A stretch of DNA of 64,000 bases from Anthopleura xanthogrammica (GCA_964019055.1 OZ025209.1:1120197-1184196); one strand, 5' to 3'; counted from the stretch's first letter, positions 35,271-47,284 are shown. The notes: generated by a model not told the origin, from the sequence alone. Made by a program: numbers and translations.

Positions 35271-37635
35271 AATAATAAATAATAATAATAATAATAAAGA
35301 AAATTTATATAGCGCTGTTTCATCTGGGGATTGCAACAGCGCTTTACAAAATTATGATAAAACTTTTATTTGGGCTTTTTACTATTTATAAAATTCAATA
35401 AGACATTAATCGTTAGGACTTAACTAAAATTTAAATTACTATGTGATTATTGGCATACTTGTATCTAATTTAAATCAAATGCTCGCTTAAAGAGCCAGGT
35501 CTTAAGATTACTTTTAAAAAGATCAATAGAAGGACTTGATTTTATGTTAACTGGGAGGCTGTTCCACAGTTCAGGTGCTGCATAGGAGAAAGCCCTCCTA
35601 CCATAGGATTTCAGATTAAAAGAAGATTTTTTTAAAAGATTGGATGATGAAGATCTCAAGGACCGAGAAGGTACATACACTTTAATGAGGTCGGAGAGAT
35701 ACAAAGGAGCACTGTTATTCAAAATTTTAAATGTAATCAAAAGTATTTTAAATTCGATACGTTGTTCTACTGGGAGCCAATGCAAATCTAGAAGAACAGG
35801 CGAAATATGATCATGTTTACGACATATAGTGACGAGCCTTGCGGCAGAATTTTGTACATATTGCAGTTTTTGTAGGGAAGACTTGGGTAGACCATAGAGT
35901 AGAGAATTACAAAAGTCAAGCTTGGAAGAGATTAATGCATGCACAAGGATTTCACAAGATTGTTGACTGAGGTGCCTACGGATTTTCCAGATGTTGTGAA
36001 TGTGGAAAAAACATGGTTTACAAATAGAAGTAATGTGGGCTTCAAGAGACAGCTTGTCATCAAAAATAACCCCAATATTACGGGCAGATGAGGTTGGAGA
36101 AATGTCATACCCAGAAATATTTATGCTGTCAATAGAAGGAGGAGGGCGATGAGCAGCAGATAATACAAGGATTTCAGTCTTGTCTCCATTCAACTTAAGC
36201 TTGTTGTCAACCATCCATTTATCTATATTATTTAGTACACACAACTCAAGTCTATCAGTGTTTGGCATCATCTAACTCATGAGAACAAGAAATAGAAAAA
36301 GAAACATACAGTTGAGTATCATCAGCATAAAGATGATAGTCGATATTATGAGAATGGATAATATCAGCTATAGGTGAGGTATATAGTAGGAACAGTATAG
36401 GTCCTAAGACAGATCCCTGGGGACACCACAGTTAAAAGAATGGGAGTCAGATGTGCCACCTTCGACGTTCACATAAAACCTTCTATCGGTGAGATAAGAT
36501 TCAAACCATTTGAGGGCGGTTCCTTTGACACCAAAACTTGTAGAGAGTCTTTCAAGTAAAATATTATGGTCAACTGTGTCAAAGGCCGCAGATAAATCAA
36601 GAAGAACAAGAAAAACTGAACATTGTTTATCAATAACACACAGGATATCATTGTGCACCTTCAAGAGAGCTGTCTCAACACTGTGATGTTTTTTGTAAGC
36701 AGACTGAAGACTGACATGAAGATTGTTATTCTCAAGATGTTCAATTTAGAGGCAACAACCTTTTCAATTAGTTTAGATAAAAATTTTAAATTTGAGATCG
36801 GTCTAAAGCTTGAAAACTCTTCAGGGGACAAGGTTTGCTTTTTAAGCAACGGTCTGATCAAAGCTTGCTTTAACTTATATGGCATAGTTCCAGAGACCAA
36901 AGACAAATTTACAATTTTGGTAATGGTAGGAATTAAAAGGTGAATGCAATTCTTCAGGATTTTGCCCGGAAGAGGATCAAGATCAGAAGATTTAGTCACC
37001 AAGGGGAGAAGTAGTTTAGAAAAATCCTCAGAGGAAATTTCATAAAAAGAATTGAGATTTATTTTTTGTTGCAGATCGAAAGACTGGTGCAGAGGTAATA
37101 TCATTGAATTTAGTCTGAATTCCTTTAATTTTATCAATGAAAAAGTCAGCAAACTTGTTGGCAAGATGACGAGGTGAGTTGGCAGAGGGATAGATCTTAT
37201 CTGCATTCTTGTGGACCATCTTCTCAAAAGTAGAAAAAAGTACCTTTTGATTAGCCTGTTGTTCATTTATAAATTGGCAAAAAAATTCATCTTTAGATCT
37301 CTTGATCAATTTCTTAACGACCTCGCACTGTTGTAAATAGAGCTCCCTGTTGACAGTTAAACGCGAACGCCGCCATGATTTTTCTAGCTTTCGTCGTTTG
37401 ATTTTTTCAGCTTTTATTTCTGGTGAGTACCAAGGCGTAGAAGGACGCAGTGTGATAATGCGTTCCTTAGATGGAGCATGAGTGTTAAGGATTGAAGTGA
37501 GTACAGAATCATACTGCTGTACAAGTTCGTCTATATCATTAGATGGATATGTCACTAGAGATGAGTTAGAAACGACAAGTGAAAATTGATCTTCGTTGAT
37601 AGCTTTATAGTTACGGCATTTAGCAAGTAGAGTTA

Positions 37636-40600
37636 GCACGTTCCACCAGCATCTGGTGGCCCGCATCTGGTGGCCCCACACGCATCTGGTGGCCCCTTGG
37701 CCATAACTCCTCAACAAAGCATGCTATGACAACCAAACTTGGTAGCATGGTTGACACTTGGGTTGTCAATCATATGACCACGTGACATGATGTGACGTCA
37801 CACATCACGTGATTTACGAGCCAAACATTATCGCCCATTTTTGAAAATAGTCGGTATTATATGCTATGACCACGGAACTTGGTACCTACTTTACCACATT
37901 AGATGATGAGACGTTACACAATAACTGTTGCTTGATTTTACTTTTACTCTAGTTATGTAAAAGTTAACGTATAGTATATGATTTGGTTGTTGCTGACTTT
38001 ATTTGTATGGATTCTCAATAACTGGACAAAAATAAGAGAAACTAATATTTGTGATACATTTCAAAAAGGAGGTAAAAGGCAACTTTTGTTTGCACACATA
38101 TTGTAAATGTAAATATACTGATAATAAGTCAGTGTTATTATGCTTAGAACCCCTATACGCGCTACCTCGCACCGGCTTTACAATATTTTGCCATAAAAGT
38201 ATATATTTCCTGAAAGCCAAATAAATGTAGTTTTTTGAATATCTCATAACTGTCTTTTTTGGAACACAAAACAAGTTATTAGGTTCAAATTGAAATTGTA
38301 CTGCACTTCACTTAGCTTGACAACTTCCTGCATGATCAGAATTTCCGCTATGTCAATCAAAATCACATTAGCATACTCTGTGGATAATGAGCTTCAAAAC
38401 CGTGTCTCAGATTTTTGAAATCTTGTTTAGAACGTGTGCAATGACGCGTTAAATCCTGAAGTTTGAATTTTCGGTGGTTATGATTGCAAAATAAACAATA
38501 TATATATCTTTCAAATGAAAAACCATTTGAAAAATCTGAGACATCGTTTTTTAGTTCGCATTGTCCAAAGTTTCAGTTCGATCCGATGTAATCCGAAAGA
38601 GCTACAATGTTTTTAAAACTATATATTGGTCACTTTTTTTTGATGACAGGCACCGCTGTTTTGCGGAATTAAAATTTTGGTTACACACAGAGAGCGTGTT
38701 CACACTGCAACTTTAAGCTAGCTTAAAATATCATTTAGCTAGCTAATACGATAACCCAGTGTGAACGCGTTTTTCTAGCTAGCTAGAACTTGACCGGAAA
38801 CGTGGAAATTTCAAACCATGTCGGGACATGGTTTTTTTGCTCATAAGCTAGCTAATAGGGTTTACGTTGACAGATTTTTGTTTGCTATGCGGTGGGTCCT
38901 GTCCATTATGTCGGTCAACTGGTGCTTGGTTTCGAGTTGTAGTTAAGCAAGCGTCGTTGATTAATGATATATTTCAATCGAAGTTTTCTGATACGTCGCT
39001 TCGTTGAAATAAACACGAAGAGAGAGTACAGGAGTAAAAAAGCTTGGACTGATTCGGCCATGTTGACAACAACACAAATCCCGCCAAATCCCGCCAAAAG
39101 TTCAAAATACGTATTAAATTACTGTTGTTGTTTGGTAACTCGCTTGTACATTAGTAATGTGAACGTCAAAAAATCGCTAACTAGCTTAACTTGTAACGTG
39201 ATGACAGATAAATAAACATGAAAATGAACTAAGCTAGCTAAATTATGATACAGTGTGAACAGGCTCAGAACAATTTACCGAGGTATACTGCTCAGTTATC
39301 TGAGGTTTCATCTTTAGCGCGAGTGCAACACAGCATTCACAGCATGCAGTTTCCGGGATTATCCTGACAAATCCATCTCATTGACCGCAGGACTCTTGGG
39401 ACAGAGAAAAACCGCTCTTTAATAAACTTTAATTTCTTTAATTTCTTTAATTAACTCTTAAAAAACGTTTTAACCTACAAAAGGAAATCAAATAAATTTG
39501 ACTTGTATTAGAGCCGGACTTTTTGTTCTTTTTGACGTATTTATGGTGAAGTACACACAACCCTTACCACAAGGCATCCCTTTTGATCTAGCTAGGTTTT
39601 CCGGTTCACTGAAAATGATAACCTGAGGTGAACGTTTTACCCAGAGAGATTACGGCAGGAAAAGTATCTGGTCAAATTCAATAAAATGGCAAATTTTAAA
39701 TTCTAAATTCTAATTGAAGCCAATGAACTCAAAGAGAATCTTGAAAGTTAACAATATTTGGTGCCGTGCTTTGTACGAAAACCCAATGCTTCAGCGCCAA
39801 AACATGCACAGCATGATCACAGCAAGATGTTTCCCGTTTTTAAAAGGATTTGCTAAAATGCTGTCATGCGACTTGTTGTGTTTATATAATCCATAGATAA
39901 ACCATACCACTTGGTTATGGATGTCATGGGCAATTCTTTTGTCTTTTTTGATTTATCTATGATAATTTCCAGGAGTCAGCTTTATCTTGGGAAGTTGGGG
40001 AAAATCGTTTCCCTGTCACCCAGAATGTAAAGCAATAAGTAGATCTAGATAACATTTCAGTATATCAAAACAGAGGTATCTAAACACTAATAATATTGAA
40101 TAATGCTGAATTTGAAGAAACGGCGGTATCTTATCCAGGTTGCAAGAATTACCCCACGTTTCACCATAGACTTAAACAAGTAACCATCAATAGATAGTGT
40201 CCATTATTTCACGAAAAAAAATTTAAACTGGTTAGAAATAGGCGGTAAGACGTTTGATTATTTTATCAGACTCAATTTTATTTGGCTCGTAAGTCACGTG
40301 ATGTGTGACGTCACATCACATCACGTGGTCATATGATTGACAACCCAAGTGCTAACCATGCTACCAAGTTTGGTTGTCATAGCATGCTTTGTTGAGGAGT
40401 TACGGCCAAGGGGCCACCAGATGCGTGTGGGGCCACCAGATGCGGGTCCACCACATGTAGGCACGATTGGGCCATGAGAGGTATGTGAGAGCGGAGTTTC
40501 GTTACAATAATGATTCGGTCGTCTGATAACATGACTACAAGCTATAGTTCGTAATTCATGTGCATTGCCATGCCTTTCCTCTAAAATTAGCTTCTAAATC

Positions 40601-40915
40601 ACGTGATGTGTGACGTCACATCAAACCACGTGACCGTATGACTGGTGACACAAGTACCACCCATCCTACCAAGTTCCGTGGTCATATCATATAATGCCGA
40701 CTATTTTCAAAAATGGGCGATAATGTTTGGCTCGTAAATCACGTGATGTGTGACGTCACATCATGTCACGTGGTCATATGATTGACAACCCAAGTGTCAA
40801 CCATGCTACCAAGTTTGGTTGTCATAGCATGCTTTGTTGAGGAGTTATGGCCAAGGGGCCATCAGATGCGTGTGGGGCCACCAGATGCGGGCCACCAGAT
40901 GCTGGTGGAACGTGC
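37636..40915. mobile_element. 3.28-kb non-autonomous TIR element inserted at TA
   Basis: The ends are inverted copies for more than 200 bp: GCACGTTCCACCAGCATCTG at 37636 and its complement ending at 40915. TA flanks both sides (37634-37635 and 40916-40917). Counting one TA as a target duplication restores the LINE reading frame across the break, so both ends are precise. The subterminal region has three GCATCTGGTGGCCC repeats and the palindromic TGTGACGTCACA. Further partial copies of the terminal region lie inside at 40290-40455 and 40590-40700. No transposase is seen. The TA target suggests a Tc1/mariner-type mobiliser, but the end sequence is not typical of one. Confidence 0.85.
38692..39266. 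mobile_element. 575-bp nested TIR element, possibly Harbinger-type
   Basis: Both ends read GAGC(G/C)TGTTCACACTG in inverted orientation. AGA flanks on both sides (38689-38691 and 39267-39269), a 3-bp duplication as in PIF/Harbinger elements. The interior has repeated GCTAGCTA words. A minus-strand frame (MAESVQAFLLLYSLF, then a KRRIRKLRLK basic run) could be the N-terminal remnant of a Harbinger transposase; this is a weak resemblance. It sits inside the larger element 37636-40915. Confidence 0.65.
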
Positions 40916-42158
40916 TAACCCCTGCTCGCATTTAGAGACAATTTGCTGAAAAGGTGGTTTAGCAATCACAAGATCGCCAAAAACAGCATAATGATCAGAA
41001 ATGACAGGATCAGAGACAGAGATATTATTGATCACATTATCTCCTGTTCTAGTGATCACCAGATCGAGAATATGTTTATTATTGTAAGTAGGATGTTTAA
41101 CATGCTGTTTTAGGTTAAACATTTCAAGAAGATTTAAGAACCTAACAGCTGCAGAATTACAGGGATCTTCTATATGAAAGTTAAAGTCTCCCAACAAAAG
41201 CAAAGAGCTAGAAACAGTTGAAAACTGTTTTAGAAAAAGTGTAAATTCCTCAAAAAACATGGCATTAGAAAAATTATTACGGTTTGATGGTGGGGGTTTG
41301 TAGATCAAGAAAAGAGAAATATTCGCAGATGATGATTTGACAAACATCCCCATGGTTTCAAAAGATTTGTATTTGTTGAAAGAAATCTTAGTAAGTCTTA
41401 AAGACTTTTTGTGTAAAATTCCAACTCCACCACCTCTTCCTTTTCTTGGAATATGTTGAAAAAAGTAACCTTTAGGCGTAAGTTCATTAATTATTTGTTG
41501 ATTATTGCATTTCAACCATGTTTCAGTTAAGCAAAGAATATCAATTTTACTTTCAATTATAAAATCATTCACAACTGTTGCTTTATTACAAACAGATCTT
41601 GAATTTAGCAAACATAATTTCGCAGATCGACTAACCTGTTTAACTAGCGGAGGCAAACGAAGAGGAATCGAAAGATTCCCTTTTCGGCGAGGATTGTTTA
41701 AATGTTTGCGAAGGTTGTGTTTGTGAACGGTGTTCAGCCAAGGTGAACGAGTGGACGAATCTTGAATATTTAATTTGCCATGAGTAGATCGTGAAAGGAT
41801 TGGTTTTATCGGATGGATATCAGCTTTAGATCGTCTACGTTTTCCTCTAAATGGTCGTAGTATTCCAAAAGATTTCATAACATTCCAAGTTCCAGAATCA
41901 AGTGGATATTGACCGTAATGATGTCCATTTGTCAAGCATTGGCGGGAAGTTTGAAGGCCAGCAGAGCATTTCCACCAAAAACAGCGAGAAAACAAAAAGT
42001 TTCTTGAGTAAGAAAGCATAGTTACACTGTAGGACAACTTAGAACAGAAGTTCTAAGAGTAAAAACGAAAACAAAATACTAAAATCACGGATAAAATTCT
42101 AAAATATCAGGAGCTCAAATTTAAGCAGCCACTCGTGACGCTGACATATGCTAATCAA

Positions 42159-43045
42159 TATATTCTCCTATGGTTCCCTATGCTCACTATGCAGAAATAC
42201 TGCGGCTACGCTAACTTTTACATTAACCTTTCATTTTATCTGTAATGCCGGGATACGGGAAATACCCAGTTCCAACCTGTTCCAAAGAGTTTTGTCTTTC
42301 AGTTTCGATCTTATGAAATTTTACAATATTAATTGCCCTGCTTGCAGAGTCTCCCGTGTAGACGAATCCTGGCTGAGAAGCATTTCCCTACATTTGACCT
42401 CTAAATATTTTCACACGTAAAAAGCGGTCAGCTTCGGTCTGACAACTATTCATATCAGCAGGCATGCATGGCCGGATATGCATAGTAATAAGGCTGACCG
42501 TGGTGTTTGCCGGGATACGGGAAATTCCCTTCCTCCGGACTTTTACCCAAATGTAAACGCAGAGAAAAACGCAGAGAAAAGTGTGCGGATTTGGGGCTAG
42601 TATTTACATTGGTCAAAAGTTAAAAATTTGAATAATAAACCGTAATTATAACGTAATTATAATAAACCGTAAGCATTTCCCTCCATCTTATCTCTAAACT
42701 GTAATGTACATTTTCACATGTAGATAGTTCTTTCCAATTTGTCCGACAACCAATTTCATACTTCACTTCCTATCTAAAATATATATTTTATTGCGTAAAA
42801 ATAACATTTATGTCTTGAAAGAACTTAAAAATATGTCGAGAACTGAATGTTGGATGAACAACTGAGCCAAAAAGATTCTATTTTATGCTAAAGAAATATC
42901 CCACTCTTGCCCACCCGATATATTCTTAACAAACGTCGAACTTCGCAAGAGCTCTACTCATTGAATTCACCAGCCGCGGTTAATAAGGCTCATATAAAAC
43001 CTTTTATACCACTACAATAATAATAAATATTAAATATTAAATGAT
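42159..43045. repeat. Family-associated repeats, locus B right part
   Basis: It continues the match to 24590-25340 after the LINE: GGGAAATACCCAGTTCCAAC, GTAGACGAATCCTGGC, GTTTGCCGGGATACGGGAAA and ACCAGCCGCGGTTAATAAGG occur in the same order in both loci. Confidence 0.8.
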
Positions 43046-43184
43046 GAAGAAATAATAGTATTGTATAATAAAGAATAATAAAGAAATTCCATAAATTTGT
43101 ATCCATATCTTGGGGCCATTTTCTGTCTATTCTGTATATTAAAAAAAAGACAATTGACATGTAGTAATATTAACTAACCTAGAA

Positions 43185-43300
43185 ACGTCGATGTTCTTTC
43201 TTTGTTAGTCTTCGTTTTAACGTTGTCGACGTTGGCTTTGTATGTTTTGGTCAAAGACGCTGAAACTTTGAGCTTGATCAAAGAACCTGAACACCTCTGA
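43185..43300 (-). promoter_or_regulatory. Putative 5' exon/promoter block, second copy
   Basis: AACGTTGTCGACGTTGGCTT and GAGCTTGATCAAAGA occur here and at 48495-48615, upstream of copy 3. On the minus strand this would be the first-exon region of another family member. No coding exon with the family repeat lies downstream of it before copy 2, so the locus may be an empty shell. Confidence 0.35.
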
Positions 43301-43315
43301 TGCAGCCTGTCTCTG

Positions 43316-43591
43316 ATGCAAATAGGGAACAGCTACCGGTTTTTCAGGAAAAACAACACTCTCGACCCCAGAGCCCTGCCATTCTTACTGCGCATGCTCG
43401 AGAGTGAAAAACATCTGGTTGCTATGGATGCGCACGCATGGGAATATAATCACGTAGCGTTCAACCGGGACATTCAGTATGCGCATGCGCTAGATTATGC
43501 AGAATTTGACAGAAAGAATCCGACACGTCGCCTGAGAGCCTGGGCTAACAGGTTTTGGTCATTTTTCACCGAATGTTCTTCTAAGCTTTGA
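43316..43591 (+). CDS. Unassigned 91-residue open frame
   Basis: A complete ATG-to-stop frame, of unknown family (FFRKNNTLDPRALPFLLRML, WEYNHVAFNRDIQ, NPTRRLRAWANRFW). The amphipathic character and unusual Trp content are compatible with a real protein. Its position between repeat blocks and the GCGCATGC-rich DNA make a chance frame equally possible. No splice context or conserved partner supports it. Confidence 0.2.
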   Translation: MQIGNSYRFFRKNNTLDPRALPFLLRMLESEKHLVAMDAHAWEYNHVAFNRDIQYAHALDYAEFDRKNPTRRLRAWANRFWSFFTECSSKL

Positions 43592-43782
43592 AAATTACTT
43601 TAAACGACATAGATTGCAAACATAACGTGCAAATGTTGAAACCAATACATTTTTGTGCAAATTAATGAATCCTTTAAAAAAATATTTATTACTCGTTGGA
43701 TTAGTACTCAATGCGTTTTATAATCTTATTTTTGGAAAGTAAAACATTTTTTTGCATCTGAAGTTTTAGCTATCAATAAGCA

Positions 43783-44268
43783 ATCAATAATAGGCCATTT
43801 GAAACAAACAGTCACGTGCTGATATATCACTTTGATAAAGAATCATTTTAGCCCAAGGTCCCTTGGGGAAGGCTCTGCTGGATGGCAAACAAACTTTACA
43901 GTGAGGACACTCGAACCATGAACACTTGATATTTTTATATTTTTTATTTTATGAACTTTCTACTGCTTCAAAAATTCTGAAAATGAAGCACTGAACTCAA
44001 ATAATCTTATTGTTCAAAATAAATCATATTTCCAATCGATTCACACAAGGGATAAAGGAGAAAAAAAGTATGAAAAAACCTCAAAGTGTTCACAGTTCGA
44101 GTGTCCTCACTGTAAACTGATTGATTCGTATCTTGAAATCAAAAGTATCTTTTCAGAAAAAAAAAATATTTTGGAAAAATTATTTGAAATAAGAGAAGTC
44201 CGAATTTTCAGTTTTGCCATCCAGTAACAGTCACGTGTTTGTTTGTTGCAAAAGGCCTATTGATACAT
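43783..44268. mobile_element. Nested foldback elements
   Basis: The inner inverted pair CAGTGAGGACACTCGAACCA (43899) and its complement near 44094 closes an element of about 220 bp. Around it, CTGGATGGCAAA (43878) pairs with TTTGCCATCCAG (44213). AGGCCATTTGAAACAAAC (43791) pairs imperfectly with sequence near 44240. The inner ends are the same as those of the element upstream of copy 3 (47422-47728). Confidence 0.7.
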
Positions 44269-44404
44269 TACCATACACCTTACAATTATAAGTTGAATAC
44301 AAGTGCATTAGTATGTCATGCATCCAATTTTGGAAGGCTGTTGCATGAAGCATGAATCAATCCCCTACTGTTATGTGAATAGCCGGCTCAACATATCCTT
44401 TAAT

Positions 44405-44837
44405 GTCCCCCATTTGAAGGAGCGGATCCAGGGGAGGGGTGTAGGGGGTGCGCACCCCCTGGGCCGACTTTCTATACTTTGAATATATCTAATACAAACT
44501 GTTTATTTGTTTTTTGTTCGGCGTTTTTTCGCGGCAGGTGCCCCTACAACACTGCACCCAGCCCTCCATCCCTGAACAAAACATGTCGAGGAAGGGCTAG
44601 CTAGGAGGCAGGGTTTATGGTTTAACGTTCTTGTCCAGGAATAGTACAAGGTCTAACCATCTACAAGTGTTATTATTACAAGGGTAGCACATTGTACTCT
44701 GTTATTTTAAGACCCCGGATGTTGACGAACTTACGACCTCCGGCGCACATGAGAACAATGATCAACAAACCGTAAACCTCAAACTATTTGATATAATGTC
44801 CTAACATTTGGTTAGCGGTGAGTTTACGTTTGTGGAA
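44405..44837 (-). repeat. 3' flank of copy 3, shared with copy 1
   Basis: It corresponds to 16175-16586. There are few differences near the stop codon and more in the distal part. Confidence 0.8.
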
Positions 44838-47231
44838 TCAAGCCAATGCTTTGGCTATTCGACCACCCAGCTTCCCCGTTGCAATGGAAATAATGGCTCC
44901 AGCTCCAATCGCTGCCCACCCTACAGGCCCTGTCAGAGCAGCAACACTGACAGCAGCTGCAACAACACCAGAGCCAATGACATCACCTGCATATTCGCCT
45001 ATTCGTTCTACCTTTTGTTCTTTATATTCCTTTTCAGTGAGACTTCCCTCTTTCTTTTTCTCATCCAAGTCCTTCAAATCACGATAGAGGAACACACCTC
45101 CCACTACGGCTGAAAGACCAGCTGCAGTAACTCCAGCTTTTGCTGCGTTTTTCATCCCGACTTTGGCTGCTGCTTTCGAACTTGTCTGAAAAATATTGGT
45201 AGTTTTGCTGACGGACGTTTTGGTAACTTTTTTCGTGGTGGTGACCGTTACTTTTTCAGCTGTTTCTGATAAAGTAGTTTTGACGGTTTTCTTGACATAT
45301 TTTTTGGTAACTTCTGTTACTCCGTTGGTGATGCCATCGCCAATATTCTTGGTCATTTTGACAGATGCTTTCTGGACTGTTTTCCCAGCAACCTGAACAC
45401 CTTGGTGGGAAGCTTTGCCACTTATACTTTGGACCGCCTTGGTGCCCACTTTAACACTACTTTGCTTCGCTGTCACTTGGCTTGCTGTTGATACCACTTT
45501 TGTGCTGGCATTTTGGGTGACCTTTGCGACAACGCTTTTTGAGGTCTTGGCAGCCACCTTCTTCGTTGTCTCTACGGCCATTTTACCTCCAGCCTTGTCG
45601 ATTACACATTTTTGCACAAGCTTGTGAGTTACCTTTCTTTTCACCACTGTTTCTGTCACGACTGTTGAGACTTCTTCGGCTGCATTCTTTATCACCTGCT
45701 TACTCGCTAAGTTCAGTGCTTTCATAGCCAGTGGCTTGGCAAGATCTCTTCCTCTAACTCTAACTGTTCCTTCTTCACGAATTCCTACAAAACATTCCCT
45801 CAAGAATACCGCAACGAGAGCAAATGCACTAGCTTCAAAGCAAACTGACAAAGTTGGAAAAACATGTTTCACAAGGAATTCCATAATGTTATCAACATTT
45901 TCAGGCATCCATTCAATCAATGTATCTATGGCCAGGCTAAGTGTGTCCCTGTCAATACAAAACACTTTGTCAGCGCATTTTTCGAGAAGCGTCTGAAGCA
46001 GTTTCTCGACAGACGGCGGAGTTGTCCCAGGCCTAAGAATGAAGACGGTTTCTTGGACTGAATTCAGAGTATTGCGTACAAGAGTTTTTGTGTTTTCACT
46101 TGCATTAGGAATGGCCATTTCGATTATCAATTCTGGGATGTTTTTCTTTGTCAGTTGAATGATTTCATCCTTGTTTAGTAATCTGCCTTTCTTTAAGAAG
46201 GTTCCCAATCCTTTGATAATAAACGGCTTTAGAGACATCAGCTGTTTTTCTGCTGAAACACCGAAACTGTACTGGATAAAGCTTGACAACTCTGGGATCA
46301 GATACTTGGAAACATATTTATCCACGCCTTGCGTTACTTGGGTCTTCAGGCTGCTAAGTATGGCTCCCAACTCGGTTTCTATCACATCCACAAGATCGTT
46401 GAAGAAACATCTTAGTAATTCTGTAAGAAAATCCACAAAATGATGAAGATCATTCGGTGATGCTTCCTGAATTTTGCTCGTAACTCGATCAGCTATCTTA
46501 TTTACAGTTTTCTTGATAATCTTCCTCGATGAAATTTTCAGAGTTTTTACTGTGTCTTCAAATGTCGATTCCAAGCATTGAAGGAACTCGGTTGGGAAGC
46601 CGTAGGATGTTAAGAGTTGAACAAGCAGATTCATGAAAGATGTTGCGTTGTCTTTGATATCTGGCGCGTTTTCTACATAATCTAGGAATCTGTCCATTGC
46701 ACTCATCAACTGTTTTTTTAGTTCAGGCAACACAGCTTCACACAAGGAATCCTTTAAATCTTTTACAAAGTCCTCATAATTTTGAGTTGGTGAAAGTCCA
46801 GTATCAAAAAACATATTTGTGGTTGCTGCTACTATTTTTGCTACCGTTTTCTTTGTACTTTCACTTGCATCAGGAAAGGCCAACGTCTCAATGATCAATT
46901 CTGGTAAGGTATTCTTTGCAAGTTGAATGATTTCATCCTTGTTTAGTAATCTGCCTTTCTTTAAGAAGGTTCCCAATCCTTTGATAATAAACGGCTTTAG
47001 AGACATCAGCTGTTTTTCTGCTGAAACACCGAAACTGTACTGGATAAGTCTTGACAAGTCTGGGATCAGATGTTTGGAAACATATATATCCACGCCTTGT
47101 GTTGCTTGGGTTTTCAGGTTGCTAAGTATGGCACTCAACCTCTCCTTTATGTCGGCAACCATCTGCGGATCTTTGATAAAGCATCCTAGTAAATCTGCAA
47201 GAAATTCCTGGAAACTTGGAACACCGTCCAT
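44838..47231 (-). CDS. Large repeat protein with Gly/Ala-rich hydrophobic C-terminus, copy 3
   Basis: This is the full-length paralogue of copy 1: 797 residues from ATG (MDGVPSFQEF), uninterrupted. The first repeat unit is 256 residues, one longer than in copy 2 and two longer than in copy 1, because of an extra E (NYEDFVKD) and a G (SYGFPTEF). A partial second unit follows, then the SVEKLLQTLLEKCADKVF part and the basic VETTKKVAAKTSKSVVAKVT region. The end has the hydrophobic/charged-hairpin/hydrophobic layout (GSLTEKEYKEQK; then GSGVVAAAVSVAALTGPVGW). The intact frame over 2.4 kb together with many substitutions against copy 1 argues for coding constraint. An intron of about 1.15 kb may link it to a 5' exon near 48442. 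Function is unknown; a membrane-acting role is inferred from the C-terminus only. Confidence 0.75.
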   Translation of the reverse strand: MDGVPSFQEFLADLLGCFIKDPQMVADIKERLSAILSNLKTQATQGVDIYVSKHLIPDLSRLIQYSFGVSAEKQLMSLKPFIIKGLGTFLKKGRLLNKDEIIQLAKNTLPELIIETLAFPDASESTKKTVAKIVAATTNMFFDTGLSPTQNYEDFVKDLKDSLCEAVLPELKKQLMSAMDRFLDYVENAPDIKDNATSFMNLLVQLLTSYGFPTEFLQCLESTFEDTVKTLKISSRKIIKKTVNKIADRVTSKIQEASPNDLHHFVDFLTELLRCFFNDLVDVIETELGAILSSLKTQVTQGVDKYVSKYLIPELSSFIQYSFGVSAEKQLMSLKPFIIKGLGTFLKKGRLLNKDEIIQLTKKNIPELIIEMAIPNASENTKTLVRNTLNSVQETVFILRPGTTPPSVEKLLQTLLEKCADKVFCIDRDTLSLAIDTLIEWMPENVDNIMEFLVKHVFPTLSVCFEASAFALVAVFLRECFVGIREEGTVRVRGRDLAKPLAMKALNLASKQVIKNAAEEVSTVVTETVVKRKVTHKLVQKCVIDKAGGKMAVETTKKVAAKTSKSVVAKVTQNASTKVVSTASQVTAKQSSVKVGTKAVQSISGKASHQGVQVAGKTVQKASVKMTKNIGDGITNGVTEVTKKYVKKTVKTTLSETAEKVTVTTTKKVTKTSVSKTTNIFQTSSKAAAKVGMKNAAKAGVTAAGLSAVVGGVFLYRDLKDLDEKKKEGSLTEKEYKEQKVERIGEYAGDVIGSGVVAAAVSVAALTGPVGWAAIGAGAIISIATGKLGGRIAKALA

Positions 47232-47284
47232 CTTTACCAACTGAGCTTCAAGCGGTGAGGAAAACCAACCGATAATATTATCAA

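Larger units (their letters stand above)
35271..42158 (-). pseudogene. Nearly complete CR1/L2-like LINE (about 3.6 kb) split by a DNA element
   Basis: On the minus strand 42037 to about 40917 encodes an N-terminal region and an APE-type endonuclease (LCLLNSRSV, LCLTETWLK, LLLGDFNFHIED, SDHYAVF). After the insertion 37636-40915 the frame resumes (LAKCRNYKAINEDQF) and runs to about 37040. It then shifts at about 37266 and again near 36664. The RT core has DLSAAFDTVDH at about 36600, GVP at about 36430 where one base is missing, and YADD around 36320. The C-terminal HWLPVEQR part ends at 35465. The 3' UTR has AGCGCTG-type words and ends in ATAAT repeats at 35271-35300. Frameshifts make it inactive. 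It interrupts a repeat whose uninterrupted version is at 24580. Confidence 0.85.
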
